NCBI GenBank assembly: GCA_036971615.1
Contig: JAYKKR010000001.1
Span: 2,046,001 to 2,110,000, forward strand
DNA from: Amyloporia xantha
Lineage: Eukaryota; Basidiomycota; Agaricomycetes; Polyporales; Adustoporiaceae
Reading direction: 5' to 3'
Length of the DNA stretch: 64,000 bases
This document shows positions 12,040 through 23,749 of this stretch, piece by piece (position 1 is the stretch's first letter; the number at the start of each line of letters is the position of its first letter). The translations under genes and the position numbers were made by a program. Under the pieces are notes generated by a model, which searched no databases, was not told the origin of the DNA, and saw only the letters and a program-made list of their open reading frames with translations.

Positions 12040-15000
12040 ATGGTCAGTCAGCCAGAAAACTATGTGCTACTCTATCTTCATCCTACTTTCGCGCAGGCGC
12101 CATCCAAGAAGGCGGGGAAGAAGGTCGCCGCTACGCCCAAGAAGGGTAGCGGTGCTGCCAAAGTCGCCAAGGTATGGTCGCTCAATATAACAGCACGCAT
12201 ATATGATGAAATCAAGGCTGCGTTGTTAGGCAGATTGGAAGGAGGGGTTCAAGAAGAAACAAGTCGGCGTGTCTGATATGACCCTGCTGACCACTATCAC
12301 GAACGAGGCTATCAATGAGAACCTTCAGAAGCGGTGGCTTAACGGGGAGATCTACACATATATTGGTTCTGTCTTGATCTCAGTCAACCCTTTCAAAGGT
12401 ATGTCCTATGGAGTTCATTATCTGCGACTCCCGCTCAATCGACTCGTCCATTCAGATCTCGGCATTTACAGCGATGAGGTGCTGCAGCGGTACAAGGGCA
12501 AGAACAGGCTTGAGGTTCCCCCTCACGTCTTTGGTATCGCTGAGTCTGCATACTACAACATGAATGCGTACCACGAGAACCAATGTGTTATCATCTCCGG
12601 AGAATCTGGGGCAGGCAAGACTGAGGCAGCGAAACGCATAATGCAATATATCGCCGCTGTATCCGGCGGTCAAGATAGCAGCATCCAAGAGATCAAGGAC
12701 ATGGTGCTGGCTACGAACCCTCTCTTGGAGAGCTTTGGGTGTGCCAAGACACTGCGTAATAACAACTCTAGTCGACATGTAAGTGGGACGACTTGCGTCG
12801 TGCGGACGGCGGCTGATAATGATTTAGGGAAAATATCTCGAGATTATGTTCAATGACCACGGAGAGCCCATCGGAGCACAGATCACAAACTATCTTCTAG
12901 AGAAGGGGCGTGTGGTCGGCCAAGTGGAGAGCGAACGTAATTTCCACATTTTCTATCAGTTCGCCAAGGGTGCTTCTGACGAGCAACGCGGTATGGCGAT
13001 ATATTATTGAGATCAGTTCCGAGTACTAAATATATTATAGAGACGTATGGTCTTCAAGGTCCAGAGGCATATGCTTATACAAGTATGAGTAACTGTCTTG
13101 ACGTTCAGGGTATCGACGATGTACAGGATCTGAGTGAAACTATTGTGAGTCATATCGAGTTGATCCTTGTTACTTTCGTTCACCTTGCTACAGAGGGCTA
13201 TGCAAGTCATCGGTCTGAGCGACTACGAGCAGAGTGAGATATTCCGTATGCTGGCAGCTATCCTCTGGCTCGGCAATGTCCAGTTTGAGGAGATGGACGA
13301 CGGTAATGCGAAGATATCGGACACCAATGTTACCGATTTCGTCGCATATCTCCTGGAGGCCGATGGCGGACTCATGCAGAAAGTTATGACGACGAAGGTC
13401 ATGGAAACGCAGCGGGGCGGGAGGAGAGGATCGGTATACGATGTTCCCCTTAATCCTTCGCAAGCTACCTCTGGACGGGACGCCTTAGCGAAAGCGATTT
13501 ACAACAATTTGTTCGAATGGATCGTATCGAAGATCAATGTGTCTATGAAGGCACGATCATCAACGGCGCAGCTGATCGGCATTCTGGTGAGCCTTGCTTG
13601 ATCGGTAAGAGCTCCAGTATTCATCACTGCATACAGGACATTTTCGGGTTCGAGATCTTCGAGGTTGGTCATACTGCCTCAAGCGGCTAAACACCCTTGC
13701 CTGACATGTTCTCGAATAGGACAACTCTTTTGAACAGCTGTGCATCAACTATGTCAATGAGAAGCTGCAGCAGATCTTCATCGAACTTACCCTCAAGACA
13801 GAACAGGAAGAGTACGTCAGGGAGCAGATCAAGTGGACACCCATCAAGTACTTCAACAATAAGATCGTGTGCGACCTTATCGAAGAGAAACGACCACCAG
13901 GTATTTTCGCCGCATTGAACGACGCCTGCGCCACGGCACATGCAGATCCAAGCGCAGCAGACAACAGTTTCATTCAGCGTATGGCGTCCTTGTCATCCAA
14001 CCCCCACTTCGAGTCACGCGGAGCACAGTTCTTGGTGAAACATTATGCTGGAGATGTCATGTACAACGTAGCTGGGATGACGGACAAGAACAAGGATGTT
14101 TTGGTCAAGGACCTGTTAGATCTCGTTGCCGGAAGTAACAATCAGTTCCTACAGTCTCTCTTCCCAGACAGGCCGGATCCAAACAGCAAGAAGAGGCCAC
14201 CCACTGCTGGTGACAGAATTAAGGTGAGGACGACGTGTTCGTAGCCGTAGCCGAGAAATGTTCTTACGTATTCATAGGCTTCCGCTGGGGCATTGGTGGA
14301 AAACCTTATGCGCGCTCGACCGTCTTATATTCGAACGATCAAGCCGAACCAGAACCGGAGCTCCACTGAATACGACACAAAAGCGGTCCTCCATCAGGTC
14401 AAGTATCTCGGTCTTCAAGAGAATATTCGAGTGCGGAGAGCCGGGTTTGCGTATAGGAACACGTTCGAGAAGATGGTGGAACGGTTCTATCTCTTATCGC
14501 CCGCAACTTCATACGCTGGAGAATACACATGGCAGGGAGACGCCAAGACGGGCTGTGAAAAGATTCTCACCGATACTGGCATTGCGAAGGAAGAGTGGCA
14601 AATGGGTGTTACGAAGGCATTCATCAAGAACCCAGAGACGGTCGGTGATGTCACTTTAATGTCAGGTCTGTACTTACGTGGCTGTAGCTTTTTGCCTTGG
14701 AGACAATGCGAGACAGATATTGGCATAACATGGCGGGCCGCATACAACGTGCATGGCGTAATTACATGCGTTACAAGCACGAGTGTGCCAGACGCATTCA
14801 GCGTTTCTGGAAGAACAACAAAGAAGCAATCGAGTACGCAAAGATACGGGACTATGGTCATCAAATTTTGGCGGGCAGGAAGGAACGGAGACGCTTCAGT
14901 CTTATCAGCTACCGGCGCTTCATGGGCGATTACTTGGACGTGAATGGCAAGAGTGCGCTCGGGGAGGAAATGCAGGCTGCTTGCGGGATTGGTTGTAAGC

Positions 15001-16764
15001 ATCTCTCGTATTGCGTCGATATTGATCGCTGAGGCTTCTTTAGCTGAGAAGGTAACATTCAGCTCGAAGTGTCAGCTATTGGTCTCCAAAACAGGTCGTT
15101 CCAGCAAGCCCAGCCCACGATTCCTCGTTTTAGTATGCTTACCATCGTTGCCGTAGGAGCTTATTCTTAATGTCGCTGACTTTGACAGACATCAAAAGCC
15201 GTACACATTGTTGTCGCGAATGCAAAGGACGGCGCAGCATTCTATACGCTTGAACGGAAAATACCTCTCGTCACTATCAAGAGCATTTCTATGTCAAATC
15301 TACGAGACGACTGGATGGTGAATGATGTTCGCGAGCATCTGGCAGCATCGCTGATAAATATAATAGGCGCTAAATCTGGGAGCAACAGAGGAAGGGGATC
15401 CTCTCATCAGCTGTGTCTTCAAGACAGAGTTCGCCACTCATTTGTTGCAGCTAACACAAGCCAGTATCAACCTCCTGATAGGACCAACGTATGTCTGACC
15501 GCTTTTATCGGGGGGTGACCGGTTCAATTTTGCCGCAGGATTGAGTACAACAAGAAGAAAGAGAAGAGAGCACAAGTCAAGTTTATCAAAGATGAGGCGG
15601 TCACCAAGAACGATTTGTATAAGAGTCACACTGTTCACGTACCATCTGGCGAACCCCCAAGTAGCCTGTCTCGTCCTCCTGCCAAACGTAAAGCAGGCGT
15701 TGTCAGACCAATCACACAAGGAAAGTTGCTCCGAAAGGGTGGACCGACCGAGGTATGTCGCCTTGCTCGTCTCTGCAATAGTCTTGGGCCAATCTGGGTT
15801 CTACTAGAAACCGGCTGCATCACGACCCAAACCTGCTGCTCAGCCGCTGCCGGGGAAAGCAACCGTCGTTGCACCAATTGTCAAACAGACGAGCTCAGCG
15901 TCTGGTCCAACACATGTACCGCCTAGTCGAACTGTAGCACCACCGCCCCCACCGCCTCCACCCCCACCGCCGGCTGCGGCAGCAGAACCGGAGGTGGAGC
16001 TCTATCGCGCGAAATTTGCCTTTGAGGGGCAACCAGGCGAGATGACTCTCAAGAAGGACGATGTGGTCGAGCTCGTTGAGAAGGATGATAACGGTTGGTG
16101 GCTAGTGAAGATGGGAGGAACCGAAGGCTGGGCCCCCAACAATTATCTCGAACCAGTCCCTCCTAAACCCAAAGCTGCACCCGCTCCACCACCGCCTCCA
16201 CCACCGCCTGCAAACCGTCGGCCACCCTCTATGGCACCTGCCGCCCCGACAGCACCGGCAGCTCCCGCTGCGCCAACCGTAAAGGTCACCGCCAAGTCAG
16301 TCGCCGCCGATCCATCTGCCAAGCCAGTTGCTGTGTTCCCGGGAATGATGCCCTCCAACGGTTCTGCTACCCCTTGGAAGAGAAACCAGGCGGCGACGGC
16401 CTCCACTGCGAATGGCTCATCGACCGATAGCACGCCCTCTAGCTCTCGCCCTGCCAGTTCCTTAGCGTCGAAACCACCGCCACCCGCGCCCAAGCCTAAG
16501 CCTGGACCACCTCCCCTTGCAAGCAAACCCGGCATTGGAGCACCGCCGAAGGTGGGAGCCAAACCGCCTGTGCCCTCTGCATCGAGACCAGGCGGGGCGG
16601 CGCCGAAGCCTAAACCGGCTGGGGTAGGCATTTCGGCTGCTCCCAGCGGGCAACTGGACTTGGCTGCAGCGGTGAATAACATAACTCTCATTATCGCTCT
16701 TGATCTGATTCATCACTTCTCCTAGTTGGCGAAGCGGGCTCAACGACTTGCTGAAGAAGAGTGA
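12040..16764 (+). CDS. MYO1: Class I myosin (MYO3/MYO5 type) with SH3 tail
   Basis: Seventeen exons (12040-12042, 12097-12171, 12230-12398, 12456-12778, 12828-12990, 13041-13144, 13194-13586, 13637-13663, 13720-14223, 14278-14640, 14688-14994, 15044-15132, 15189-15317, 15367-15488, 15539-15752, 15808-16671, 16726-16764) total 3888 nt, 1295 residues. It is an actin motor for endocytosis and hyphal growth. The motor shows the P-loop [15 protein letters not shown], switch [25 protein letters not shown] and a TEDS-site serine in RRGSVYD. Two IQ motifs, a TH1 membrane-binding tail, a proline run, an SH3 domain (ALYDF-like [24 protein letters not shown]) and a second Ala/Pro-rich stretch follow. 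The first exon codes only for the ATG. The C-terminus ends [12 protein letters not shown], without the longer acidic cluster with a tryptophan that activates Arp2/3 in yeast Myo3/5. The chaperone likely to fold it is encoded upstream (4354-6476). Confidence 0.96.
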
Positions 16765-19700
16765 TCTTGTCGACACATTGTATAGGACTATGGTCGTTTA
16801 GACATCTACATTGTGTAACTATGTAGAACGGAAGACACGATAATTACAAATACGTCTGTCTGAGGTGTGTCACGTCTACAACTAAGCAAGTTACTTCTCC
16901 AGAGACTTTCTCGTCGTGGATAGAATGCGCAGAGTGTGGATGGTGCAAATAAATCTCTCTACATGCTCCGCCTTAGGTGCGTTTTCCCCATATTTAGTTC
17001 AGTCTGCGGGAAGATCCTTAGCCTATGTTTGTTGTGCAAGCGGTGTCTTCATTGCGCATGCTGGCCTTCGAGATCGATGTCTTATATCTGGCATAAACTC
17101 GTGCATCAGCCTGAGAAAGTAGAACGCAGTCGTTCTTCCCACTTACACAAGTACTCCGGAGTCCGGAGACATTTGCATTCGACCTGTGTGCCTTGACCAT
17201 GCATTATCCGTGAATAAAGCCATCTCACATAATTTATATCCCTTTCGACTATCTATGATATGATAAACATAGAGTCGCTATCCGTCCTTTCCCTGTCCAA
17301 GCGGCGAAGCAGGATGGCCCGTCGACGATCATCTGCGGAGTAAAAACAACGCCAACATATTTGAGGACGCCGCACCGCACCAAGCCCCGTAACGTCTAGA
17401 AAGGACATGGGAGACCGAGTAGGAGAGGGTCAAGACGTAAGTGAGAGCAATGAAATTTCTAGTGCATTGCCGCCGAACTGCAAGCGACATTAGATATCTA
17501 CGAACAAGGCTTCGACTGAATATTGCCTATTACAAAACTTTCGCCCTGGTGATGTTTTCAACGGTAGTTCTGGACATGGCTAGTACTTCTGAGGATGGCA
17601 TCATTGTGCACATTTCAGCGCAAGCCCGACTTGACAAGTCCGACTATTGTGACTGCCCGTGTACTATGAAGCAGTAGTAAATAGGTGCGTCAGCCAAAGA
17701 CACAGGCACGCCAAGAGGTCGTGCTCACCTACTGGTCGGTATTAGTACACACTTCCATCAGCTCGAGCCTACTAGAAATAGATAACTCCTGAGGCAGGTC
17801 ATTTTGGCTTGGATTGTCCCACGGAATTTTGGAATCCTGTGGCTGGCATGTACTGAAGTTCTGCTGAGGACATGGCGACGTCGGTTCGGAACGTAGGCCC
17901 AAAATACCGTGGTGCGAACCCACGGTGCGCGTTGCATAACACAACATATTGTGCAACCCCGACGGCTGGATCTCGGTCGAGCTGCAAATGGATAGGACGG
18001 CTGCGCAAGAACAAGACTATCCTCCAGGCACATCGTAGAAGACCGTAAGGCAGCCGAAAGGAATAACGCAGGTATGTGGTGACAGAACATTCGAGACTCG
18101 TAGACCACAGTCTCACGCATTCGAACCATCTTATTTTGACGAAGAGACACACCTCATTGTCTGAAACAGCTGTCCAACAGTCAATGCTACATGTGTTTTT
18201 ATTGTCGATGGACGCGTTTGCAATCTGAAATAGTACTCATCGAGGGGTCCCCTGTCTACTGATCATCCACTACCACCAGCGTATGCGCGCGCTTTTTGTG
18301 TGATCGGCCGTCCCTTCGCAGTTTGCTGCGTTCTGTCGCTACTTCCATTGACGGTTCAGCCTCATCAGGAATATTGGACGCGAAGCTTGGTGTGGTCTAG
18401 GACCTCAACTGAGCGCAACGTGCGATCTGAGCCTTCGGGCACCACAAAGATGGAAGGGACAAGTTTCCCAAGGTCATAATCACGGAGTCAATTGAGAAGA
18501 CTTCTGACGGGAACCTGAGTACCTAAGGAGCCAACACACGACAAATCCGTGAGCAGCAAAGGAGGATAAACCGTTGAAGACGGACGGTGACATATATCGC
18601 CGATCGAAGGGTATCGAACGAGAATAGGGCTGCTCAATTCTGCTCGCTCGGTGCGCGCTCGTCTGAGTACCTACCCGTTTTGGCCGTTTCCACTCGGCAG
18701 CCACGGCAAGCAGACCAGGTTGGGTCCTGGTATGGGTGAAGGTTTTCCTGACTGCAGGCTTGGCCAAAAAATTCGCAAAAGTCATTAGCATTTTTGTAAA
18801 TGTATCCATAGCCTGTGCTAAAGGTTTGGGCACGAGAATAGCTCGCACACGTCAGGGAATAATACACCTACACCCTGTGCAGCGCAGGTGGCTCATGCAG
18901 CGCGCTCGGATTTAGCCGTGTCCGAATAACCTAAACAAGGAGGTGCTTGAGTGAGCGCGCACCAAGCGAGCAGAATTGAGCAGCCCTAATAGTCTCGGTC
19001 GCCAGACGTTCATGGAAGATGGATTTCCCATCCAGAAAGCTTCGAGCGATAACAGCGGGCGGTGCATGAGGTGAGACATTCATCAGTTCCACGAAGTCGA
19101 ACTGTCCTGTCCAACGTGGAATGTATGCGTTTATGTACACAGGTTGCCTCTATCGTCTTTCGGTGTGTTTACAATTTCGGAACATTCGGTCTGTTCTAGC
19201 CCATCTGATTCTGATGTCGACATGATTATAGGTTGCTGCGCCGGCGAATACTCTTCCCTAGCATCTGCACCTCGCAGCTGATATACCAATTTATTCTTTT
19301 TCTTCAAACAGTGTCCGCTTGCAAACTTTGAGCGCATTAATAAGGGTCTGATCCTTCTCACCCGCTTCTCACCATGAAATAATCAGTCCGAGCCTTATTT
19401 TCGGGCTCCAGAGTGTGATGCGGCTCTCATCATCTGTTTATCCGTTAATGCTGTTATATACTGATGCAACTCCTCAATTCTGCTACGATGAGTGCAATAC
19501 TGATAGCTAATGGGTCACGAATACTACAGGTCAAATGTACGTGAGCACCTACTAGAAGGCAGGCTTGCTTCCATAATACTTGACGGCGGTTGTATCGAGG
19601 GAGCCTGAGGGCTCGCGGATTTGCAGCTCCTGTTGACACTGAACTCGGGATGCCGTCGGAACAATCTTAAGACTGCCTGAGGTCTGAGCTCAATCCTGAC

Positions 19701-20274
19701 GAATCCCAACGGCTCGAAGAATGCTGTCTAAGAAGTCGATCCCTTGCAGGTATACTTGCCATGAGCGAAATATTTTTCATTGGTTGATTATTCGACTTGT
19801 CGTACATCTGTATTGCATCGGTCGAGGCTAGTTGCTGAGTCTACAGAGAGCCAAACGACGATAACGCGAAATTCACAACAAATCAAACCTCTAAATAAAA
19901 CATGCCTACGGGCGGACTCATCGCTGTAGCCAGCGCTGCAGCGTGCTCGCGATCGGATATCAACTGAAAAGAATGACCGTTCATTACGCACAGAATCTTC
20001 ACGTACCTCGAACCCCACCCATATTCACTGTGCCAGGGTCAAGATTGAATATCTTGGAATATTGTTCGGACATTGTATTTCACATGAGGCAGAGTAAGAC
20101 AGTCTAGGCCGAAACTAGCGTAGCGATACAGGGTGGTTCGTGTAAAGCACATATGTAGTGGCAGTGGCAGTGACGGTAACGGTCTATGAGGGTTAAATAT
20201 GTCATCAGGTCGTTATAGTCGTGTCCTTGTCCCATAGCTCGAGCAGCATGATATTCCGTTAACCGTTAGTGACC
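16765..20274. other. Gene-poor region of 3.5 kb
   Basis: No frame here matches a family I recognise, and the small frames do not chain through plausible splice sites. The only structure I can support is the inverted-repeat element at 18625-18988. The rest may be decayed repeat sequence or long regulatory flanks of the myosin and ceramidase genes. Confidence 0.5.
18625..18988. mobile_element. Putative MITE, 364 bp, with 36-bp terminal inverted repeats
   Basis: The left end (18625-18660) begins TAGGGCTGCTCAATTCTG. The right end (18953-18988) is its reverse complement with one mismatch over 36 bp (C versus T). Both ends sit on TA, so a TA target duplication is possible, as for Tc1/mariner-type elements. 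Beyond the 36 bp the arms continue to align for about 12 bp, and every difference there is a transition. The interior has no coding capacity, so it would depend on a transposase encoded elsewhere. No second full copy is visible in the window. Confidence 0.65.
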
Positions 20275-21552
20275 TCACTCCGTCTTTGTCGTCGCAACGC
20301 GCCGGATGCACGGTATGCCGAGGATGGGCTCGATAGTATACTTGCGATAGTCGTCCTTGATACACAGCGTGCTACGAGGGGAGATCAGTATTGTCGACGA
20401 GGGGAAAGGCAAATTGCTAGAATGGGATTTTCGAAGATATTGACTCACAAATCTGCTCATTCGTGAATCTGATCAGCGGTCCACTCGGTGACGAGTAGAG
20501 GACAACTTACATGTATCTCCGATCAACATCAGGTAAGTCCCGGTAGCCTATCACAGACTAATCAGCATGAGCAATTACTAGGTGTATCTAATAATACTGA
20601 CGGTTAGTATATGCCACCAAGAATGGCCTGTAAATCGCAGATATTAATGTGTGCACGCAGGGGAAAACGTGTAAGTACGCGACCTTCAAGAATGAACGCG
20701 GCGGGCCAGCCTATGGCATGCTTCCAGTAGGTGACGGTATCGCAGAAAATGTTGTCAAGGTTCCAAACGAAAAATCCAAATGCAAACGTAGCCGCTCCGG
20801 ACGAAAATAGGCGCGTTACTGTCGATTTGACGTCTTTAGGTACTCTCTTCGCGATTTCCGCGTCCCGTAACAGATGCACGGTACGAACGCCGACGACGGC
20901 CATGAGCGACGCGAAGACTACTTGGTGGTATATCGGGTTCCGGTTGATGTAACTGCTCTGAGGGTCAGGCTGCTGATCCAAATCGGAGAGATCAGTTGGA
21001 GATCGAGACGCACTACGACCAAGTGAAGAGCACGTCGAACACAATTACAGACACCGCGAGAGGCATTGCGGGCGAACCAAGCATGCTGAAGCCGGGGCCG
21101 GTATCGAACAAGATGGCGCAGCAGTAGGTGACCACGTAGATCATGGGCAGTTCATCTGCTAGCTGCGCTTCGAAGAGGAGTGTGGCATGGAAGATGAAGC
21201 TGCCCACTCCCACAAGCGCGAAGCCCTAAGGAATGCAACGCCACACGTGAACCCAGGTTTAAACACGTAGCTGGGCAGAATTGCCCACCGAGTAACCAAC
21301 GAGATACCGCGACGGTAACGACTGGACATACGCTTGGTAGGCACCATATACCGCCAAGCCAACGGTGAACAGATTTGAGAACGAATTTGCCGCTTCGGCA
21401 ATGTAGTTGGAGAACTGGTAGTTTGCCTACGAAGTGCCGCCAATCAGAGCAGTGGCAATAGACACGCGCATCTAACCCACCTCGCACCAATCTAACGTTG
21501 CAGTTATTGGTCCCCAGAAGTGAGGAATTGCTGGCCCATCGCTGGCGAACAT
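20275..21552 (-). CDS. YDC1: Alkaline ceramidase
   Basis: Eight exons (21552-21481, 21426-21289, 21225-21014, 20955-20684, 20627-20602, 20547-20511, 20452-20449, 20371-20275) sum to 858 nt and 285 residues. These ER/Golgi multi-pass enzymes hydrolyse the amide bond of (phyto/dihydro)ceramide using a metal site. Family signatures are HFWGPITATLDWCE at the N-terminus, ANYQFSNYIAE, the conserved Ser/His segment GVGSFIFHATL followed by QLADELPM, and the C-terminal HSWWH whose histidines complete the site. Several hydrophobic spans separate them. Exon 7 is only four bases (ATTT): with it the sequence reads TYFTLCIKDDYRKY, and without it the frame is lost. The promoter region is shared with tRNA-Cys and the MPP-alpha gene on the other strand. 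Confidence 0.9.
20449..20452 (-). other. 4-nt micro-exon of the ceramidase gene
   Basis: ATTT lies between acceptor GAGCAG and donor GTGAGT on the minus strand. It joins exon 20547-20511 (phase 1) to exon 20371-20275 and completes TAT and TTC codons. The flanking introns are 58 nt and 77 nt, and both have consensus ends. Skipping it shifts the frame of the conserved C-terminus. Confidence 0.75.
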
Positions 21553-21729
21553 ACCTGGCTGAGGGAGAAGGGACAGAAAGGATGTTAAGGAGCTGCTGCC
21601 CACGCTATGTATATCCTCAATCACCTCGCTTGAAACCGTCAATAGATCCCGATACGCCCGAAATCTCGAAAATTGCATCCGATAACTGGCTTTGTCAGTA
21701 TATAATTTGTTTAATAAAAACTGGTGCAT

Positions 21730-21821
21730 GGCCTTATAGCTCAGTGGTAGAGCATACGATTGCAGTTTGCTGTGACAAGCCTTCTATCGTAGGGTCGCGT
21801 GTTCGAACCACGCTGAGGCCT
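21730..21821 (+). tRNA. tRNA-Cys (anticodon GCA) with a 20-nt intron
   Basis: The acceptor stem GGCCTTA pairs with TGAGGCC. The D-arm is GCTC-AGTGGTA-GAGC and the anticodon stem is TACGA/TCGTA. The T-arm is GCGTG-TTCGAAC-CACGC. The loop reads TT-GCA-G before the break, giving anticodon GCA (21762-21764). The intron 21766-21785 sits at the canonical position after base 37. The discriminator base is T, as expected for tRNA-Cys. Internal A and B boxes are intact. The gene lies in the 367-bp space between the divergent ceramidase and MPP-alpha start codons. Confidence 0.95.
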
Positions 21822-21822
21822 C

Positions 21823-21827
21823 TTTTT
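21823..21827 (+). terminator. RNA polymerase III terminator of tRNA-Cys
   Basis: A run of five T residues begins two bases after the tRNA discriminator base. That is the minimal Pol III stop signal, and it lies 93 bp before the MPP-alpha start codon. Confidence 0.8.
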
Positions 21828-21919
21828 GACACTTTTGACTAACGGTCACGCACGGCGCTTAACGGTTGTGCTACCTTACTCATTCGCGGGTCCCATTTCA
21901 GTTCTCGTTCACGACATCC

Positions 21920-23597
21920 ATGCGGAGAGCAACAACATCCCTTCTCCGGAGTGGTCTCAGGCGACGCCGACACTTCCATGATTTGACTCGAGAGACTGCT
22001 ATTCCTCCGGTGCAGATCACCACTCTGCCCAACAAAATCCGAGTAGCGACAGAGTCGACACCTGGTCACTTCTCGTCCGTGGGACTCTATGTCGATGCCG
22101 GCTCTCGATATGAGACTCCTTCTACCTCGGGTGTCAGCCATTTCTTGGATAGAATGGCGTTCAAGGTATGTCCATCTTGCGCTCCTCGAGGTACTGCTCA
22201 TACGGAAGCGGCATGCATGACAGACGACCACTTCCCGCTCAGACGAGGAAATGTCCAACGCAATTGACAAGCTAGGCGGTCAAATACTTTGCTCGTCCTC
22301 ACGGGAATCAATCATGTACCAGTCGTCACATTTCCACCAGGCGACCCCTCTCGCCATGTCGCTTATTGCAGACACCGTCCTCAACGCTTCCTTTTTGCCG
22401 GAGGAGATCACCGCACAGAGGGAGGCCGCGCGCTACGAGATCCGGGAAGTGAGCGCGAAGCCTGAAATGATTCTGCCTGAGATACTCCACGAGGTCGCGT
22501 ATGACAGGAAGACTCTCGGGAACCCACTATTGTGTCCAGACGACCGGATAGATCTCATTGACGAGCCTGTCATGCGACAGTTTATGAAGAACTGGTATCG
22601 ACCTGAGCGGATGGTCATTGCGGGTGCGGGTATGCAGCACGAGGAGCTGGTGGAACTAGCAGACAAGTTCTTTTCGTCCCTCAAAGAACCTTCAACACCG
22701 CAGCCGCAAGTCACCTCGTCCCGCCCAGCGCCAAACGTACAAATGCCCTCGCCGCTGCTTGCCTCCTCCAATCCTTCGCTATACAAGTCTCTTACTCGTG
22801 CGGCATCATCGTATCTCTACCCTGTGTCATCCATCACCGGTCAAGACTTGTCACAGATGTCAACGGCGACATACACTGGGGGACATCGCTTCATACACAA
22901 CCCGACTTCAGAGTTCAACCACGTCTATCTCGCATTCGAGGGCGTTGGCATACATGATGACGACGTCTATGCGCTTGCGACCATGCAAGTACTCCTGGGA
23001 GGTGGCGGTAGCTTCTCTGCGGGTGCGTGTAGAGACTAGACTTGTCTCATAATCGACTAACAAGTCCATCTAGGTGGCCCAGGTAAGGGGATGTACTCAC
23101 GGCTCTACACTCAAATCCTCAATCACTATCCGCAAATCGATCATTGCGCATCTTTCCACCACATCTACACCGACTCTTCACTGTTCGGTCTGTTCGCATC
23201 CTTCGTGCCCGCTGCTGGGCGCCACCAGGGGAACACGCCCGCGCAGATTCTGCCGCATCTTGTACACCAGCTCAGCCTTCTGCTCTACACACCCACAAGT
23301 CGAAACGAGCTCGAGCGGGCGAAAAACCAGCTGAAGAGTAGCCTCATGATGGCTCTCGAAAGCCGCGCTGTCGAGGTAGAAGACCTCGGGCGCCAGGTGC
23401 TCGTCCACAATCGCAAGGTCCCTGTGACGGAGATGTGCGACAAGATCGATGCAGTGACGCCGGAGTCGCTTCATACTGTCGCTGCGCGTATTTTCAGCCC
23501 GGAGGCGGCGAAGAAGGCCACAGTCGTATGTATGGGTCACGAAGATATCAAAGACTGGCGCGGGGTCCTGAGGAAGTATGGAGTAGGAGGTCATTGA
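21920..23597 (+). CDS. MAS2: Mitochondrial processing peptidase alpha subunit
   Basis: Three exons (21920-22165, 22224-23022, 23074-23597) code for 522 residues. MPP removes presequences from imported mitochondrial proteins. The alpha subunit binds substrate and lacks the catalytic HxxEH motif, which is also absent here. The N-terminus (MRRATTSLLRSGLRRRRHFH) is Arg/Ser-rich like a mitochondrial presequence. Other markers are LPNKIRVATESTPGHFSSVG, VDAGSRYET, the helix with YEIREVSAKPEMILPE and the glycine-rich substrate loop LLGGGGSFSAGGPGKGMYS, which spans the second intron. The start codon lies 98 bp after the tRNA-Cys gene on the same strand. Confidence 0.96.
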
Positions 23598-23749
23598 TTG
23601 CTCGTCGTTAGTTCACTGTATCACTTTACATAACCCCATCGTCACATTATCTGACTAATACAGCATGCATCGAAGCTATAATAAATGGCGCACAAGTAGA
23701 GGAAACTGTTATAACTTAGGTGAAACTGTCACTGCTCGCCAAGCCCGTG

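Noticed and set aside
16143..16691. 182-codon antisense frame rich in Gly and Ala
   Set aside because: It is the mirror of the proline/alanine-rich myosin tail; the sense strand has clear domains and splice sites.
19465..19495. Possible third copy of the inverted-repeat end (CTCAATTCTGCT)
   Set aside because: Only about 12 bases match and nothing around them aligns; chance is likely.
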